A DNA stretch of 64,000 bases from JAAYLU01 sp964458805 (GCA_964458805.1 CAYWKH010000001.1:1-64000), one strand, 5' to 3'. Shown: positions 44,281-53,864, counted from the stretch's first letter. A program made the numbers and translations. The notes: generated by a model from the sequence alone, not told the origin.

Positions 44281-45276
44281 ATGCAACAGAGGGTCTTCAG
44301 CGGAATGAGACCGACAGGCAGGCTCCACCTTGGGCACCTTGCAGGGGCCCTGACAAACTGGATAAAGCTGCAAAACGACTACAACTGCTTTTACTGCATC
44401 GTCGACTGGCACGCCCTCATGTCGGACTACGCGGACACCTCCTCGCTCAGGACCAACTGCGGCGAAGTGCTGCTCGACTGGCTAGCCTCGGGGCTTGACC
44501 CTGAAAAGTGCACGATATTCGTTCAGTCCCACGTGCCGCAGCACGCCGAGCTTCACCTGGCACTGTCCATGGTGGCGCCGCTCGGCTGGCTGTACAGATG
44601 CCCGACGTACAAGGAGCAGATTCTCAACCTGCAGAACAAGGATCTGAGCACCTACGCCTTCCTCGGCTACCCCGTCCTGATGGCCGCGGACATACTGCTC
44701 TACAAGGCGGAGATCGTGCCGGTCGGGGAGGATCAGAGCGCCCACCTGGAGCTCACGAGGGAGCTGGCCAGGAGGTTCAACTCGTTTTACGGCAACGTCC
44801 TGCTGGAACCCCGGATCATGCTGACCCCTACGCCCAAGGTGCCGGGCACGGACGGGCGGAAGATGAGCAAGTCATACGGCAACTCCATCTACATCGCCGA
44901 CGAGCCTGCGGTGGTGTGGGAGAAGATACGCACGATGGTCACGGACCCCGCGAGGGAGAGGCGAACCGACCCCGGAGACCCCGACAAGTGCCCCGTGTGG
45001 GACCTTCACAAGGTCTTCAACGACGACGAGCAGGAGAAGGCAGAGATAGACCGCGGGTGCAGGACCGCCGGCATAGGGTGCGTGGAGTGCAAGAAGAAGC
45101 TCCTGGCACACGTGGAGAGGGTGATGGCCCCGATTAGGGAGAAGCGCTCGTCGTACGAGAAGAAGCCGGGGTTGCTCATGGATATTCTGCGGGAGGGGGC
45201 AGCCAAGGCCGTCGACACCGCCCGCCGGACCATGGACGAAGTGATGGACGCCGTGGGGCTGTTCAAGAGCGAATAG
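44281..45276 (+). CDS. trpS: Tryptophanyl-tRNA synthetase
   Basis: A class I synthetase of 331 residues. The HIGH-type motif is PTGRLHLGHLAGAL, the tryptophan pocket includes CIVDWHALM, and the KMSKS loop is GRKMSKSYGNSIYI. VGEDQSAHLELTRELARRFN lies between. SD sequence AGAGGTGA precedes the ATG. No T-box was found upstream, unlike thrS. It lies 3 bases before scpA. Confidence 0.97.
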   Translation: MQQRVFSGMRPTGRLHLGHLAGALTNWIKLQNDYNCFYCIVDWHALMSDYADTSSLRTNCGEVLLDWLASGLDPEKCTIFVQSHVPQHAELHLALSMVAPLGWLYRCPTYKEQILNLQNKDLSTYAFLGYPVLMAADILLYKAEIVPVGEDQSAHLELTRELARRFNSFYGNVLLEPRIMLTPTPKVPGTDGRKMSKSYGNSIYIADEPAVVWEKIRTMVTDPARERRTDPGDPDKCPVWDLHKVFNDDEQEKAEIDRGCRTAGIGCVECKKKLLAHVERVMAPIREKRSSYEKKPGLLMDILREGAAKAVDTARRTMDEVMDAVGLFKSE

Positions 45277-45279
45277 ACC

Positions 45280-46050
45280 ATGGTGGACGGGCGCGGAGAG
45301 CTGGCGGAGTTCAGGGCCGAGGTCGACGGATTCTCGGGCCCCTTCGACCTGCTCTGCTGGCTCGTAGAGAGCGAGGAGCTGTCGGCCGCCGAGATCTCGG
45401 TGGGGCAGGCTGTGCGCATATACGGGGCGTACCTGGCCAACACGAGCAGGGTGTCGGTGTCGGTTGTGTTCGACTTCATGCTTATGGCCGCGTCGCTCGT
45501 GCTGAACAAGATTCGCTCCCTCCTGCCGGACGGGTGCGCGGAGCCGGACGAGGATCCTGTGGAGATCCCCGCCTCGGAGATGGACGTGCTCGGCAGGCTC
45601 GCCAGGTACCGCCCGTACAGGGCGTCGGCCAGGCACCTGACCGGGTTGAAGGAGAAGAGGGACAGGCTCTTCTTCCGGGCGCAGCCGGAAGGGGATGACG
45701 GCTCGCCGTCGCTCTTTCTCGGGGACCTCTACGCTCTGTGCCGCCTGTGGTGGAGCTTGGCAGAGTCGCGCAGGACCAGGGTCTCCCCGGAGCGGGGCGA
45801 GGATGATTATGACCTGGCGGGAGCACCCGCGGCCGTTCCGGACGAGGAGCAGGTGGAGAGGAAGATGCTTGAGATCCTCGACGAACTCGACCGCTGCGGG
45901 GCATTGAGCCTCTCCTCCCTGCTGACGATGGGACGCACCATGTCTAACCTGGTCGTGACTATCCTGGCCCTGCTCGAGATGTCGAGGACGGGCCGCGTCC
46001 GAGTGACCCAGGAGGAGCTGTTCGGGGATGTCTCCATCTTCCCTGCCTGA
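45280..46050 (+). CDS. scpA: Segregation and condensation protein A
   Basis: The kleisin of the SMC-ScpAB condensin. The 256 residues open FRAEVDGFSGPFDLLCWLVE, the family hallmark, with DFMLMAASLVLNKIRSLLP and a C-terminal winged helix rich in Leu and Arg. It joins SMC heads and binds ScpB. It overlaps scpB by 23 bases, supporting coupled synthesis of the pair. Confidence 0.93.
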   Translation: MVDGRGELAEFRAEVDGFSGPFDLLCWLVESEELSAAEISVGQAVRIYGAYLANTSRVSVSVVFDFMLMAASLVLNKIRSLLPDGCAEPDEDPVEIPASEMDVLGRLARYRPYRASARHLTGLKEKRDRLFFRAQPEGDDGSPSLFLGDLYALCRLWWSLAESRRTRVSPERGEDDYDLAGAPAAVPDEEQVERKMLEILDELDRCGALSLSSLLTMGRTMSNLVVTILALLEMSRTGRVRVTQEELFGDVSIFPA

Positions 46051-46627
46051 GCCGCTGTCCGCCCAGGGGCGCGTCATCGAGGCGATCCTGTTCGTATCGT
46101 CGGCGCCAGTGTCCGCCGCGGAGCTGGCGGAGGCTCTTTCGCTCAGGCCGGCGGATGTCAGGGCCGAGGTGGACAGGCTGAACGAGCGCCTTCTGAGGCA
46201 AGGACACGGGCTAACGGTCACAGGCTCCCCCGGAGGGTGGAGGATGGCCACCTCGGAGGAGGTCTCCGCCGCCGTGGGGGCGTTCAGGGATACCAGTGCC
46301 TCCCAGAAGACAAGGCTGAGCAAGGCCGCAGTGGAGACGCTCGCGGTCATAGCTTATAATCAACCAGTCACCCGGAGCGAAGTGGAGGAGATCAGGGGCG
46401 TCAGATGCGAGAGGGTCATAGAGACGCTCCTCTCTCACGGGCTCATACGCATCGCCGGACGCCGGAGGGGAACCGGATCGCCGCTCCTGTATCGCACCAC
46501 CGAGCAGTTTTTGGATACCTTCGGCGTAGCCTCCATCTCCGAGCTCCCCACGCTGGAGGAGCTAGACGAGCTGGCGCCGCGAGGAGAGACACGCGAGGAC
46601 ATGGATGACGACGATTACTCCGAATGA
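46028..46627 (+). CDS. scpB: Segregation and condensation protein B
   Basis: The winged-helix partner of ScpA in the condensin complex. The 199 residues include VIEAILFVSSAPVSAAELAE, LSKAAVETLAVIAYNQPVTR and EIRGVRCERVIETLLSHGLI, all family signatures. An acidic C-terminus follows. The gene overlaps scpA at its start and rluB by 23 bases at its end. Confidence 0.95.
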   Translation: MSPSSLPEPLSAQGRVIEAILFVSSAPVSAAELAEALSLRPADVRAEVDRLNERLLRQGHGLTVTGSPGGWRMATSEEVSAAVGAFRDTSASQKTRLSKAAVETLAVIAYNQPVTRSEVEEIRGVRCERVIETLLSHGLIRIAGRRRGTGSPLLYRTTEQFLDTFGVASISELPTLEELDELAPRGETREDMDDDDYSE

Positions 46628-47378
46628 ACGGCCGGCTGAACAAGACGACGCATCGGCGGGCGCCCGGTTGAACAGGTTTCTCGCCATGTGCGGGCTTGGG
46701 GCCAGGCGCAAGGTGGAGGAGCTGATATCCGGCGGCCGGGTTCGGATCGACGGCAAGGTGGTGTTGTTGCCGGGCTTCAGAGTCGAGCCCGGGATGAATG
46801 TCACGGTCGACGGCGGGCCGGTGAGGCCGCAGCGACTGCGCTACCTCGTGATGAACAAGCCCGATGGGGTTGTCTGCGCGGTGAAGGACGACCGCTCTCC
46901 CACTGTGCTAGGGCTTCTGCCGGCGGAGTTCGACGATGTCCGCCTGTTCCCCGTCGGCCGGCTGGACAGGGACAGCCGCGGGCTGCTGATCCTGGCTAAT
47001 GACGGGGGCTTCGCCCAGGAGGTGCTGCACCCCTCGAGGCGCATCCTCCGCGGCTACGAGGCCCTGCTGGATATGCCCATAACGCGTGCCGACGTGCGAA
47101 GGTGCATGGCCGGTGCGGTGATGGACGGGCGTCTCGTCAAGCCCGTGAACGTGTTGCTCCTGGACCGGGCGCCCAAAGGATGCTGGATCTCCGTCGTCCT
47201 GGCGGAGGGGCTCAAGCGCGAGGTTCGCCGCATGGCTGCGGCGATCGACCGCGAGGTGGTCGAGCTTGTTCGCAGAAGAATTGGTAAAATGGAGCTGAGA
47301 GATCTGCCGCCGGGCGGATTCGTTGAGATGACCCGCGGGGCCCTGTGGCACGCGATCCGTACCGGAGGAATCGTCTGA
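46605..47378 (+). CDS. rluB: 23S rRNA pseudouridine synthase (RluB/RsuA family)
   Basis: A 257-residue enzyme with an N-terminal S4 domain (LNRFLAMCGLGARRKVEELI) and a catalytic domain with GRLDRDSRGLLILANDG, in which the Asp is the nucleophile. The C-terminal EGLKREVRRMAAAI is a common motif. Position next to scpAB suggests RluB, which modifies helix 92-region of 23S rRNA, but the exact uridine cannot be fixed. Confidence 0.92.
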   Translation: MTTITPNERPAEQDDASAGARLNRFLAMCGLGARRKVEELISGGRVRIDGKVVLLPGFRVEPGMNVTVDGGPVRPQRLRYLVMNKPDGVVCAVKDDRSPTVLGLLPAEFDDVRLFPVGRLDRDSRGLLILANDGGFAQEVLHPSRRILRGYEALLDMPITRADVRRCMAGAVMDGRLVKPVNVLLLDRAPKGCWISVVLAEGLKREVRRMAAAIDREVVELVRRRIGKMELRDLPPGGFVEMTRGALWHAIRTGGIV

Positions 47379-47398
47379 GGCATGGAGGAGGGCGGAAT

Positions 47399-48289
47399 AT
47401 GGATGGCATTGACGAACGAACCCGAGAACTGATAAGGACGCGAATACTGGGCAAGATAAAGGAGATACGCTCATTCCCGCCGTTCGTGGTCGAGACCTTG
47501 CGAAAACTCAACGACCCCGACAGCAGCGCCCAGGATGTCGCGGCCAGCCTGGCGCGGGACGAGGGGCTGGTGATCCGCACGCTTAAGCTCGCCAACTCCG
47601 CCGCCTACGGGATTTCGCGGGAAATATCGAGCGTCGTCGAGGCGATCGCCCTCCTGGGCTACAAGAACATAAGCAGCATAGTCCTCGCGGCCTCCGTCTA
47701 CTCCGTGATGGACAAGCCGCTCGAGGGGTACGCTCTCGACCGCGGCATGCTGTGGCGGCACTCGCTCTCGGTTGCCTACTCGTCCAGGTATATATCGCAG
47801 CTGACTAGAAAAGCCCACCCGGAGGAGGCCTACGTAGGAGGTCTTCTGCACGACATAGGAAAGGTCGTGCTGAACGATTACGTGAGGTTCGGATACAACA
47901 TAATCGTGAAGATGGTCGAGGAGCAGCAGATCCCCTTCATGGAGGCCGAGGTCCAGGTCCTTGGATTCGACCACGCGGCCGTCGGCGCGATGCTGGTCGA
48001 GAAATGGGGGCTTCCCGACTCCTACAGGTATGCCGTGGCATACCACCATGCTCCGAACAACCTGGACGAGCCCAAGTTCCAGGAGCTGGTGGACGTGGTC
48101 CACCTCGCCAACTCGCTTTGCCTGATGCTCGGCGTAGGGATAGGGGCCGACGGTCTTCAGAGCTACCTGTACCCGGAGAGCCTCCAGAGGCTTGGAATCA
48201 CGGACTACGAGTCCCTCATGTCGGATCTGGTCGACTTCGTCGCACAGGCCGAGCAGGAGCTCTCGGAGATGGAAGAGGCCTTCAAGTGA
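47399..48289 (+). CDS. HDOD domain protein
   Basis: A 296-residue protein of the HDOD (HD-related output domain) family, with FPPFVVETLRKLNDPDSSAQ, LKLANSAAYGISREISSVVE, ALLGYKNISSIVLAASVYS, and GGLLHDIGKVVLNDYV retaining an HD dyad. Such proteins function in signalling and regulation. Here it carries no receiver, GGDEF or EAL domain. The ATG at 47399 has GGAGGAGG upstream. It lies between rluB and cmk, and its TGA overlaps the cmk GTG. Confidence 0.9.
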   Translation: MDGIDERTRELIRTRILGKIKEIRSFPPFVVETLRKLNDPDSSAQDVAASLARDEGLVIRTLKLANSAAYGISREISSVVEAIALLGYKNISSIVLAASVYSVMDKPLEGYALDRGMLWRHSLSVAYSSRYISQLTRKAHPEEAYVGGLLHDIGKVVLNDYVRFGYNIIVKMVEEQQIPFMEAEVQVLGFDHAAVGAMLVEKWGLPDSYRYAVAYHHAPNNLDEPKFQELVDVVHLANSLCLMLGVGIGADGLQSYLYPESLQRLGITDYESLMSDLVDFVAQAEQELSEMEEAFK

Positions 48290-48966
48290 CCCCCGGCGCA
48301 TTCGTCGTGGCCATAGACGGCCCCGCTGGCGCAGGGAAGAGCACGCTGGCCAGGATGGCGGCCGCGCGGCTTGGGATGCGATACCTGGACACCGGGGCGC
48401 TGTACAGGGCCCTGGCTTGCCATATGCACGCGAATGGGATTCCTCCGGTCGATAGCCCTGCGCTCGAGGCGGCGCTCGATTCAGTCTCTCTGAAGCTGGA
48501 CGGGGACAGAGTCCTTCTGTACGGAGAGGACATAAGCGACGCCATACGCTCGCCGGCCACGGATTCCATAGTATCAGCCTACGCGGCGCTGCCGTCGCTG
48601 CGAAGACGCCTGCTGTCCATTCAGCGCGACCAGGTCAGGTTCGGCTCGCTGATAGCCGACGGGCGCGACATGGGAACGGTCGTGTTCCCCGACGCCGATG
48701 TCAAGATATTCCTAACCGCCTCGGACGAGGTCCGCGCGACGCGACGGCTTAAAGAGCAGCTCGAGCGGGGGGAGGAGGTCTCCTACGAGCAGGTGCTCGA
48801 TACGATCAGATCGCGCGACAGGACGGACAGCGAGCGCTCCGCGGCGCCCCTTCGCAAGGCCGACGGCGCCGTGGAGGTGAACACCGACGATCTGACGATA
48901 GAGCAGGCAGTAGAGGCCATTGCCTCCATAATATCCGGGAGGAGAGGGGGTGCGCCCCGAGGATGA
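48286..48966 (+). CDS. cmk: Cytidylate kinase
   Basis: Phosphorylates CMP and dCMP. The 226 residues have the P-loop VVAIDGPAGAGKSTLARMAA, RYLDTGALYRALA for the CMP site, LIADGRDMGTVVFPDADVKI and DRTDSERSAAPLRKADGAVE. The GTG at 48286 overlaps the previous stop (GTGA). It is followed by plsC as in many bacteria. Confidence 0.96.
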   Translation: MTPGAFVVAIDGPAGAGKSTLARMAAARLGMRYLDTGALYRALACHMHANGIPPVDSPALEAALDSVSLKLDGDRVLLYGEDISDAIRSPATDSIVSAYAALPSLRRRLLSIQRDQVRFGSLIADGRDMGTVVFPDADVKIFLTASDEVRATRRLKEQLERGEEVSYEQVLDTIRSRDRTDSERSAAPLRKADGAVEVNTDDLTIEQAVEAIASIISGRRGGAPRG

Positions 48967-49598
48967 ATCTGTTCAACAGGGTGTTCTACTTCTTCGTGAA
49001 GTGGTTTTTCTTCATCGCGCTGAAGGTTTATAACAGGCTCTCAATCACCTGGACGGAGGATCTGCCAAGCCGCAACGTCATAGTCGCGGCCAACCACACA
49101 AGCAACCTTGATCCGGTGATCATGGGGGCGGTCTTCCCCCGCAGGCTTCGCTACCTCGCGAAGGAGGAGCTGTTCAGGCCCTTTCTGTTCGGGAGCGCGA
49201 TACGCGCGCTCGGCTCCATACCGGTCAAGAGAAGCGACAACCAGAGCGCGGCATCTGCCCTGCGCACCTTTTTGAAGCTGCTCGAGGGCGGGGAGAACGT
49301 GCTGATCTTCCCCGAGGGGGGGCGTTCCACCGACGGGAGGATGCAGCCCCTGGAGGGCGGGGTCGCCCTCATAGCGCTTAAATCCGGGGCCCCGATCGTG
49401 CCGGCCTTCATCACCGGCGCGTTCGAGGCGATGCCGCCGGGGCGCCGCTGGGTCAAGCCGGGCAAGCTCTCCATAACGTTCGGCGAGGTCATAAACACGG
49501 CCGACTACGGGAAGTTCGGAGGCGAGGCGAGGGGCAGGCTGCTGAGCGACCTGAGCGACATCTTCGCCTCCTTCGAGTCCGGCGTGAAGCGCGGCTGA
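48963..49598 (+). CDS. plsC: 1-acyl-sn-glycerol-3-phosphate acyltransferase
   Basis: A 211-residue membrane-associated acyltransferase. A hydrophobic N-terminal segment (FFVKWFFFIALKVYN) precedes the NHTSNLDPVIMG catalytic motif (HX4D) and FPEGGRSTDGRM. It makes phosphatidate from lysophosphatidate. It overlaps cmk by 4 bases (ATGA). Normal length for the short bacterial form. Confidence 0.93.
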   Translation: MNLFNRVFYFFVKWFFFIALKVYNRLSITWTEDLPSRNVIVAANHTSNLDPVIMGAVFPRRLRYLAKEELFRPFLFGSAIRALGSIPVKRSDNQSAASALRTFLKLLEGGENVLIFPEGGRSTDGRMQPLEGGVALIALKSGAPIVPAFITGAFEAMPPGRRWVKPGKLSITFGEVINTADYGKFGGEARGRLLSDLSDIFASFESGVKRG

Positions 49599-49615
49599 CC
49601 GTCGACGCCTCCTTT

Positions 49616-50719
49616 ATGAAGAAAGCCGTACTGGCGGCTCTTGATCTGCCGCGACAGGAGTTTCCGCCGTCGACCCTGCTCGAGGAGCTGTCGCTCCTTC
49701 TGCAGAACCTGTCCATAAACTCGGTCGGGACTGTGATCCAGCGCCGCGACCGCCCGGACCCGGCGCTGCTTCTGGGCAGGGGGAAGGCGGAGGAGCTCGC
49801 GCTCTTCTGCAGGGAGACCGGCGCTGACCTCTTGGTTTGCAACGAGAGCCTCTCCCCCGGGCAGAAGAGCAACCTCCAGAAGCTCACAGGGGTGGAGGTG
49901 TGGGACCGGCCGTTCGTGATAATGAAGATCTTCGAGAGACGGGCGCGCACCTCGGAGGCCAAGCTCCAGGTGGAGATGGCCCTCTGCAAGTACGAGATGC
50001 CGCATCTCAGGGGGCTGGGGGCTCAGATGTCGCGCCTTGGAGGCGGAATAGGCACCCGCGGCCCCGGCGAGACCGAGTTCGAGAGACACCGCAGAAAGCT
50101 GGAGCGCCGGGTCAGGGACATCGACAGGAAGCTGGAGGCCCTCAGGCGCAAGAGGGAGCTCCAGAGGGAGCGCCGGAGGAAGATGGATGTCCCTGTGGTC
50201 TCGCTGGTCGGATATACCAACAGCGGCAAGACATCCCTTCTCAGGACTTTGAGCGGGGACAGGGAGCTGGTCGCGGAGGACCGGCTGTTCTCCACCCTTG
50301 ATACCTTCATCCGCAGGGTTCTCCTTCCTTCCGACAGGAAAGTCCTCGTGTCGGACACGGTAGGATTTATCCGCGATCTCCCCCCCGGCCTGGTGACCGC
50401 TTTCCGGACCACCCTCGAGGAGATAGTCGGCTCCGACCTCGTGCTGGTAGTGCTGGACATCTCCTCGCCCGACATGCCGGACGTCAGGGAGGTGGTCGAA
50501 CAGACCCTGCACGACATAGGGGCCGGGGAGATACCGAGATTGTACGTCCTGAACAAGGTCGACCTGGTGTCACCGGAGGAGGTGGCGGTCGCCGCGGGCC
50601 GCCTCGGGGTCGGGAACACCCAGGCAATTCCCGTGTGCGCGCTGGACGGGAGGGGCCTTCCCGGCCTGCTCGAATCGATGGACAAGTTCCTGGGGGAAAT
50701 GGAGGCCTGTGGCTTATGA
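49616..50719 (+). CDS. hflX: GTPase HflX
   Basis: A ribosome-splitting GTPase active under stress. The 367 residues include the N-terminal domain with DPALLLGRGKAEELALFC, a conserved glycine-rich linker GGGIGTRGPGETEFERHRR, and the G domain: SLVGYTNSGKTSLLRTL (G1), LVSDTVGFIRDLPPGLV (G3) and LNKVDLV (G4). It overlaps yicC by 4 bases. Confidence 0.96.
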   Translation: MKKAVLAALDLPRQEFPPSTLLEELSLLLQNLSINSVGTVIQRRDRPDPALLLGRGKAEELALFCRETGADLLVCNESLSPGQKSNLQKLTGVEVWDRPFVIMKIFERRARTSEAKLQVEMALCKYEMPHLRGLGAQMSRLGGGIGTRGPGETEFERHRRKLERRVRDIDRKLEALRRKRELQRERRRKMDVPVVSLVGYTNSGKTSLLRTLSGDRELVAEDRLFSTLDTFIRRVLLPSDRKVLVSDTVGFIRDLPPGLVTAFRTTLEEIVGSDLVLVVLDISSPDMPDVREVVEQTLHDIGAGEIPRLYVLNKVDLVSPEEVAVAAGRLGVGNTQAIPVCALDGRGLPGLLESMDKFLGEMEACGL

Positions 50720-51600
50720 TACGCAGCATGACGGGATTCACGCGGGTGACCCGCGCTTTCGAATGGGGGACCCTCAGCCTCGAGCTGTCCTCGGTAAACC
50801 ACCGCTACCTGGAGATCTCGCCGCGCCTGCCGAGGGAGATGGCGTCGTTTGAGCCCCTCATAGCAGCAAAACTGAGGCAGGGCGCCGGGAGGGGAAAGCT
50901 GCGATGCTCGGCTGAGATACACTGGGCGCCCCAGTTGAGGATGGCCGTGTTGGACGCCGACCTGCTGTCGCACTACTTCTCTCGGCTCGCCGAACTAGCG
51001 CCCCGGCTCGAAGGCGCTACGCCTCCCTCCCTTGGGGAGCTTCTATCCCTGCCAGGGGTGTTCGAATCACCCGAGCGCTCCGCATGCGTCGAGGCGGAGC
51101 TGAGGACCGGCCTAGAATGGCTCCTGGAGGAGGCGCTTCAGGGCCTGTTGAAGATGAGGTCCGACGAGGGGGACAACCTGCGGCTGGCCATGGAGGGGTA
51201 CCTGGAGTCGTTCGAGCGATTGGTAGACGCGCTGGAGACCTCCTGGGCAGAGAAGAGGGACAGGATCCTCGAGGAGACGAAGTTCAGGATCGCCACCCTG
51301 CTGGCTGAGGCCTCCCCCGAGGTGGACCAGGGGCGTGTTGCGCAGGAGATAGTGCTCCTGTCCGACAAGTGGGATGTCTCGGAGGAGCTGGTGAGGTCGC
51401 GCAGTCACATCCGCCAGTTCGAGAAGGTGATGAACGGCAGGGATTCCGAGGGCAGAAAGCTCGACTTCCTGCTCCAGGAGATGAACAGGGAGGTCAACAC
51501 GATAGGATCGAAGGTCGCCGACGCGGAGCTGCGCTGGATGGCGGTCGAGGCCAAGGCGATCCTGGAGAAGATCAGGGAGCAAGTCCAGAACGTGGAGTGA
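50716..51600 (+). CDS. yicC: YicC family endoribonuclease-like protein
   Basis: A 294-residue protein opening IRSMTGFTRVTRAFEWGTLS and containing LELSSVNHRYLEISPRLP and a C-terminal LDFLLQEMNREVNTIGSKV. These are signatures of the YicC/YloC family, members of which degrade a small RNA in E. coli and act as endoribonucleases. It is the first gene of the conserved yicC-remA-gmk-rpoZ-coaBC-priA set. Confidence 0.93.
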   Translation: MIRSMTGFTRVTRAFEWGTLSLELSSVNHRYLEISPRLPREMASFEPLIAAKLRQGAGRGKLRCSAEIHWAPQLRMAVLDADLLSHYFSRLAELAPRLEGATPPSLGELLSLPGVFESPERSACVEAELRTGLEWLLEEALQGLLKMRSDEGDNLRLAMEGYLESFERLVDALETSWAEKRDRILEETKFRIATLLAEASPEVDQGRVAQEIVLLSDKWDVSEELVRSRSHIRQFEKVMNGRDSEGRKLDFLLQEMNREVNTIGSKVADAELRWMAVEAKAILEKIREQVQNVE

Positions 51601-51605
51601 TTTTC

Positions 51606-51875
51606 ATGTCGGGGAGACTGGTACACATAGGATTCGGCAACATGCTCGTCGCCGATAGGATCGTCGCGATAGTACACCCGTCCTCCGCCCCCATCAAGCG
51701 CATGAAGGAGGAGGCGAGGGAGGGCGGAAGGCTCATAGACGCCACCCAGGGTCGCAAGACCAGGGCGATCCTGGTGACCGACAGCAACCACGTGGTGATG
51801 TCGGCGATTCAACCCGAGACGATTGTGACCCGCTACGAGGGCGAGGGCGAAGATGCAAGGAAGACCGAAGGGTAA
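51606..51875 (+). CDS. remA: Extracellular matrix regulator RemA-like (DUF370)
   Basis: An 89-residue DNA-binding protein of the DUF370 family, with VHIGFGNMLVADRIVAIVHP and GRKTRAILVTDSNHVVMSAI. In Bacillus, RemA activates biofilm matrix genes. The role in this organism is unknown. It overlaps gmk by 23 bases, and its place between yicC and gmk is strongly conserved. Confidence 0.92.
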   Translation: MSGRLVHIGFGNMLVADRIVAIVHPSSAPIKRMKEEAREGGRLIDATQGRKTRAILVTDSNHVVMSAIQPETIVTRYEGEGEDARKTEG

Positions 51876-52461
51876 CCTCTTCGTGCTGTCGGGGCCGAGC
51901 GGGACAGGGAAGGGGACCCTGCGCAAGATACTGTTCGAGAGGGTGCCCGGGATTGAGTTCTCCATCTCCTGCACGACCAGGGACCCGCGGGACGACGAAA
52001 AAGACGGGATCGACTACCGCTTCATAACCGATAGAGAGTTTCGGGCAAGGCTCGACGATGGCGAGTTCCTCGAGCACGCGTTCGTGCACGGTTATTATTA
52101 CGGGACCCTGCGGTCCGACGTCGTCCGGGCGCTGGAATCGGGCCGCGATATTCTACTGGAGATAGACGTCCAGGGGGCGTTGCAGGTTAGGGCGGCTATG
52201 CCGGAGAGCAGGCTGATATTCGTCTCTCCCCCGTCGTTCGAGGAGCTGGAAAACAGGCTCCGCGACAGGGGCACCGAGACCGAGGAACGCCTGCGGGTGC
52301 GCCTGCACAACGCCCTTCTGGAGATGGAGCAGAGCTGCAAGTATGATCACGTCATAATAAACGACCGCGCCGACAGGGCGGCGGACGAGCTGACGCGGAT
52401 TGTGCTCGCCTACAGGGATGCTGATAAGAGACCGGGAGGGGCTTCGCATGAAACTTTATGA
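51853..52461 (+). CDS. gmk: Guanylate kinase
   Basis: Phosphorylates GMP to GDP. The 202 residues have P-loop VLSGPSGTGKGTLRKILFE, the GMP-binding SISCTTRDPRDDEKDGIDYR and LEIDVQGALQVR. ATG lies inside remA with GAGGGCGAAG upstream. It overlaps rpoZ by 14 bases. Confidence 0.97.
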   Translation: MQGRPKGNLFVLSGPSGTGKGTLRKILFERVPGIEFSISCTTRDPRDDEKDGIDYRFITDREFRARLDDGEFLEHAFVHGYYYGTLRSDVVRALESGRDILLEIDVQGALQVRAAMPESRLIFVSPPSFEELENRLRDRGTETEERLRVRLHNALLEMEQSCKYDHVIINDRADRAADELTRIVLAYRDADKRPGGASHETL

Positions 52462-52675
52462 TCTGGAGTCGTTGGGTTCCAAGCAGGGGATAGACAACAA
52501 GTACGTTCTCACAGTCGCGGTGGCCGCAAGGGCAAGGGCCATCAGCGAGCAGAAGGGGCGCACCCTCGAGGATAACAACGAGAAGTTCATCTCCACCGCG
52601 CTGGAGGAGTTCGACCGCGAGGGGATCTTGCCCTCGCCCGACGAGGGTGCCGGGGATGTTGAACTGGAAGTCTGA
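52448..52675 (+). CDS. rpoZ: DNA-directed RNA polymerase omega subunit
   Basis: A 75-residue subunit that stabilises beta'. The family core is present as GIDNKYVLTVAVAARARAIS, with a preceding LYDLESLG and an acidic C-terminus. The ATG at 52448 has GGGAGGGG upstream, inside gmk. It overlaps coaBC by 20 bases. Omega is the target through which ppGpp acts in some bacteria. Confidence 0.92.
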   Translation: MKLYDLESLGSKQGIDNKYVLTVAVAARARAISEQKGRTLEDNNEKFISTALEEFDREGILPSPDEGAGDVELEV

Positions 52676-53864
52676 CAGAAAGATCGTCCTCGGGATAACC
52701 GGCGGCATCGCGGCCTACAAGAGCCCCGAGATAGTCCGCGCGCTCGTCAAGGCCGGGTGCGAGGTCGAGGTCGTTCTGACCGAGGGAGGGGAGAGGTTCG
52801 TAAGTCCGATGGTCCTGTCGACCCTGGCGGGCAGGCGGGCCTGGCGCGGGTGCGAGTTTTTGTCGGACGACTACGGCTGGAGGATACCCCACATAGCCCT
52901 GGCGGACTGGGCGGACGCGGTTGTCGTGGCCCCCTGCACCGCCGAGACCCTGGCCAACACCGTCCAGGGCAGGGGGAAGGAGCTGCTCGGTTCGATCCTT
53001 CTCGCGACCGGGGCCCCGGTGCTGCTCTGCCCTGCGATGAACGTGAACATGCTGAACAATGCGGCCACCGTTAATAACCTGGACACCCTCAGGTCGAGAG
53101 GGTACCACGTGCTAGACCCGGACTCGGGCGACCTGGCGTGCGGATACGAGGGCAAGGGGCGGCTTCCCGCCCCCCATGTCATCCTGGAGGAGATGTGGCG
53201 CGCGATATGCCCAGACAGGGGCCTGGAGGGCAAGAACGTCCTCGTAACGGCGGGGCCGACCCACGAGTACCTGGACCCGGTGCGCTTCATAAGCAACCCC
53301 AGCAGCGGCAAGATGGGACTGGCGGTGGCCAGGGCCGCGTGGTACAGGGGTGCCAGGGTAACGCTCGTGCTTGGTCCGACCGGGATCGCGGATCTGTCGG
53401 GCTTAGAGGTCGTGAGGGTGGTGTCGGCGCTTGAGATGAAGGACGCCGTCCTGTCGCGATCGACGGAGATGGACTACGTGGTCAAGGCGGCCGCGGTGGG
53501 GGATTTTCGCCCCGTCGAGTTCTCGTCGGACAAGATAAAGCGGCGCGGGGCTGACACGATGAAGCTGGAGCTGGTGCAGAACCCCGACATCGCCGCCGCG
53601 CTCGGAGAGCGAAAGAGGGACGGGCAGGTGCTGATCGGCTTCGCGGCCGAGAGCAGCGACGTGCTGGCCAACGCGGCGGATAAGATCAGATCAAAGAGGC
53701 TGGACTACATCGTTGCCAACGACATCGCGGCCCCGGGCTGCGGCTTTGGCGGCGACACGAACAGCGTGTGCGTGCTCGGAGCGGACGGCGGCTCCGCCTC
53801 GTTCTCCGGGACAAAGGATGAGGTCGCGGAGGGGATTTGGAACACGGTGCTCTCCGGACGGTGA
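52656..53864 (+). CDS. coaBC: Bifunctional phosphopantothenoylcysteine decarboxylase / phosphopantothenate-cysteine ligase
   Basis: Two steps of CoA synthesis. The N-terminal flavoprotein (CoaC) shows VLGITGGIAAYKSPEIVRAL, CPAMNVNMLNNAATVNN and the active-site DLACGYEGKGRLP. The C-terminal CoaB part shows VLVTAGPTHEYLDPVRFISN and ISNPSSGKMGLAVARAA, then KAAAVGDFRP. The 402 residues are normal. Its stop overlaps the GTG of priA. With coaE and coaD this makes three CoA genes in the window. Confidence 0.96.
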   Translation: MLNWKSDRKIVLGITGGIAAYKSPEIVRALVKAGCEVEVVLTEGGERFVSPMVLSTLAGRRAWRGCEFLSDDYGWRIPHIALADWADAVVVAPCTAETLANTVQGRGKELLGSILLATGAPVLLCPAMNVNMLNNAATVNNLDTLRSRGYHVLDPDSGDLACGYEGKGRLPAPHVILEEMWRAICPDRGLEGKNVLVTAGPTHEYLDPVRFISNPSSGKMGLAVARAAWYRGARVTLVLGPTGIADLSGLEVVRVVSALEMKDAVLSRSTEMDYVVKAAAVGDFRPVEFSSDKIKRRGADTMKLELVQNPDIAAALGERKRDGQVLIGFAAESSDVLANAADKIRSKRLDYIVANDIAAPGCGFGGDTNSVCVLGADGGSASFSGTKDEVAEGIWNTVLSGR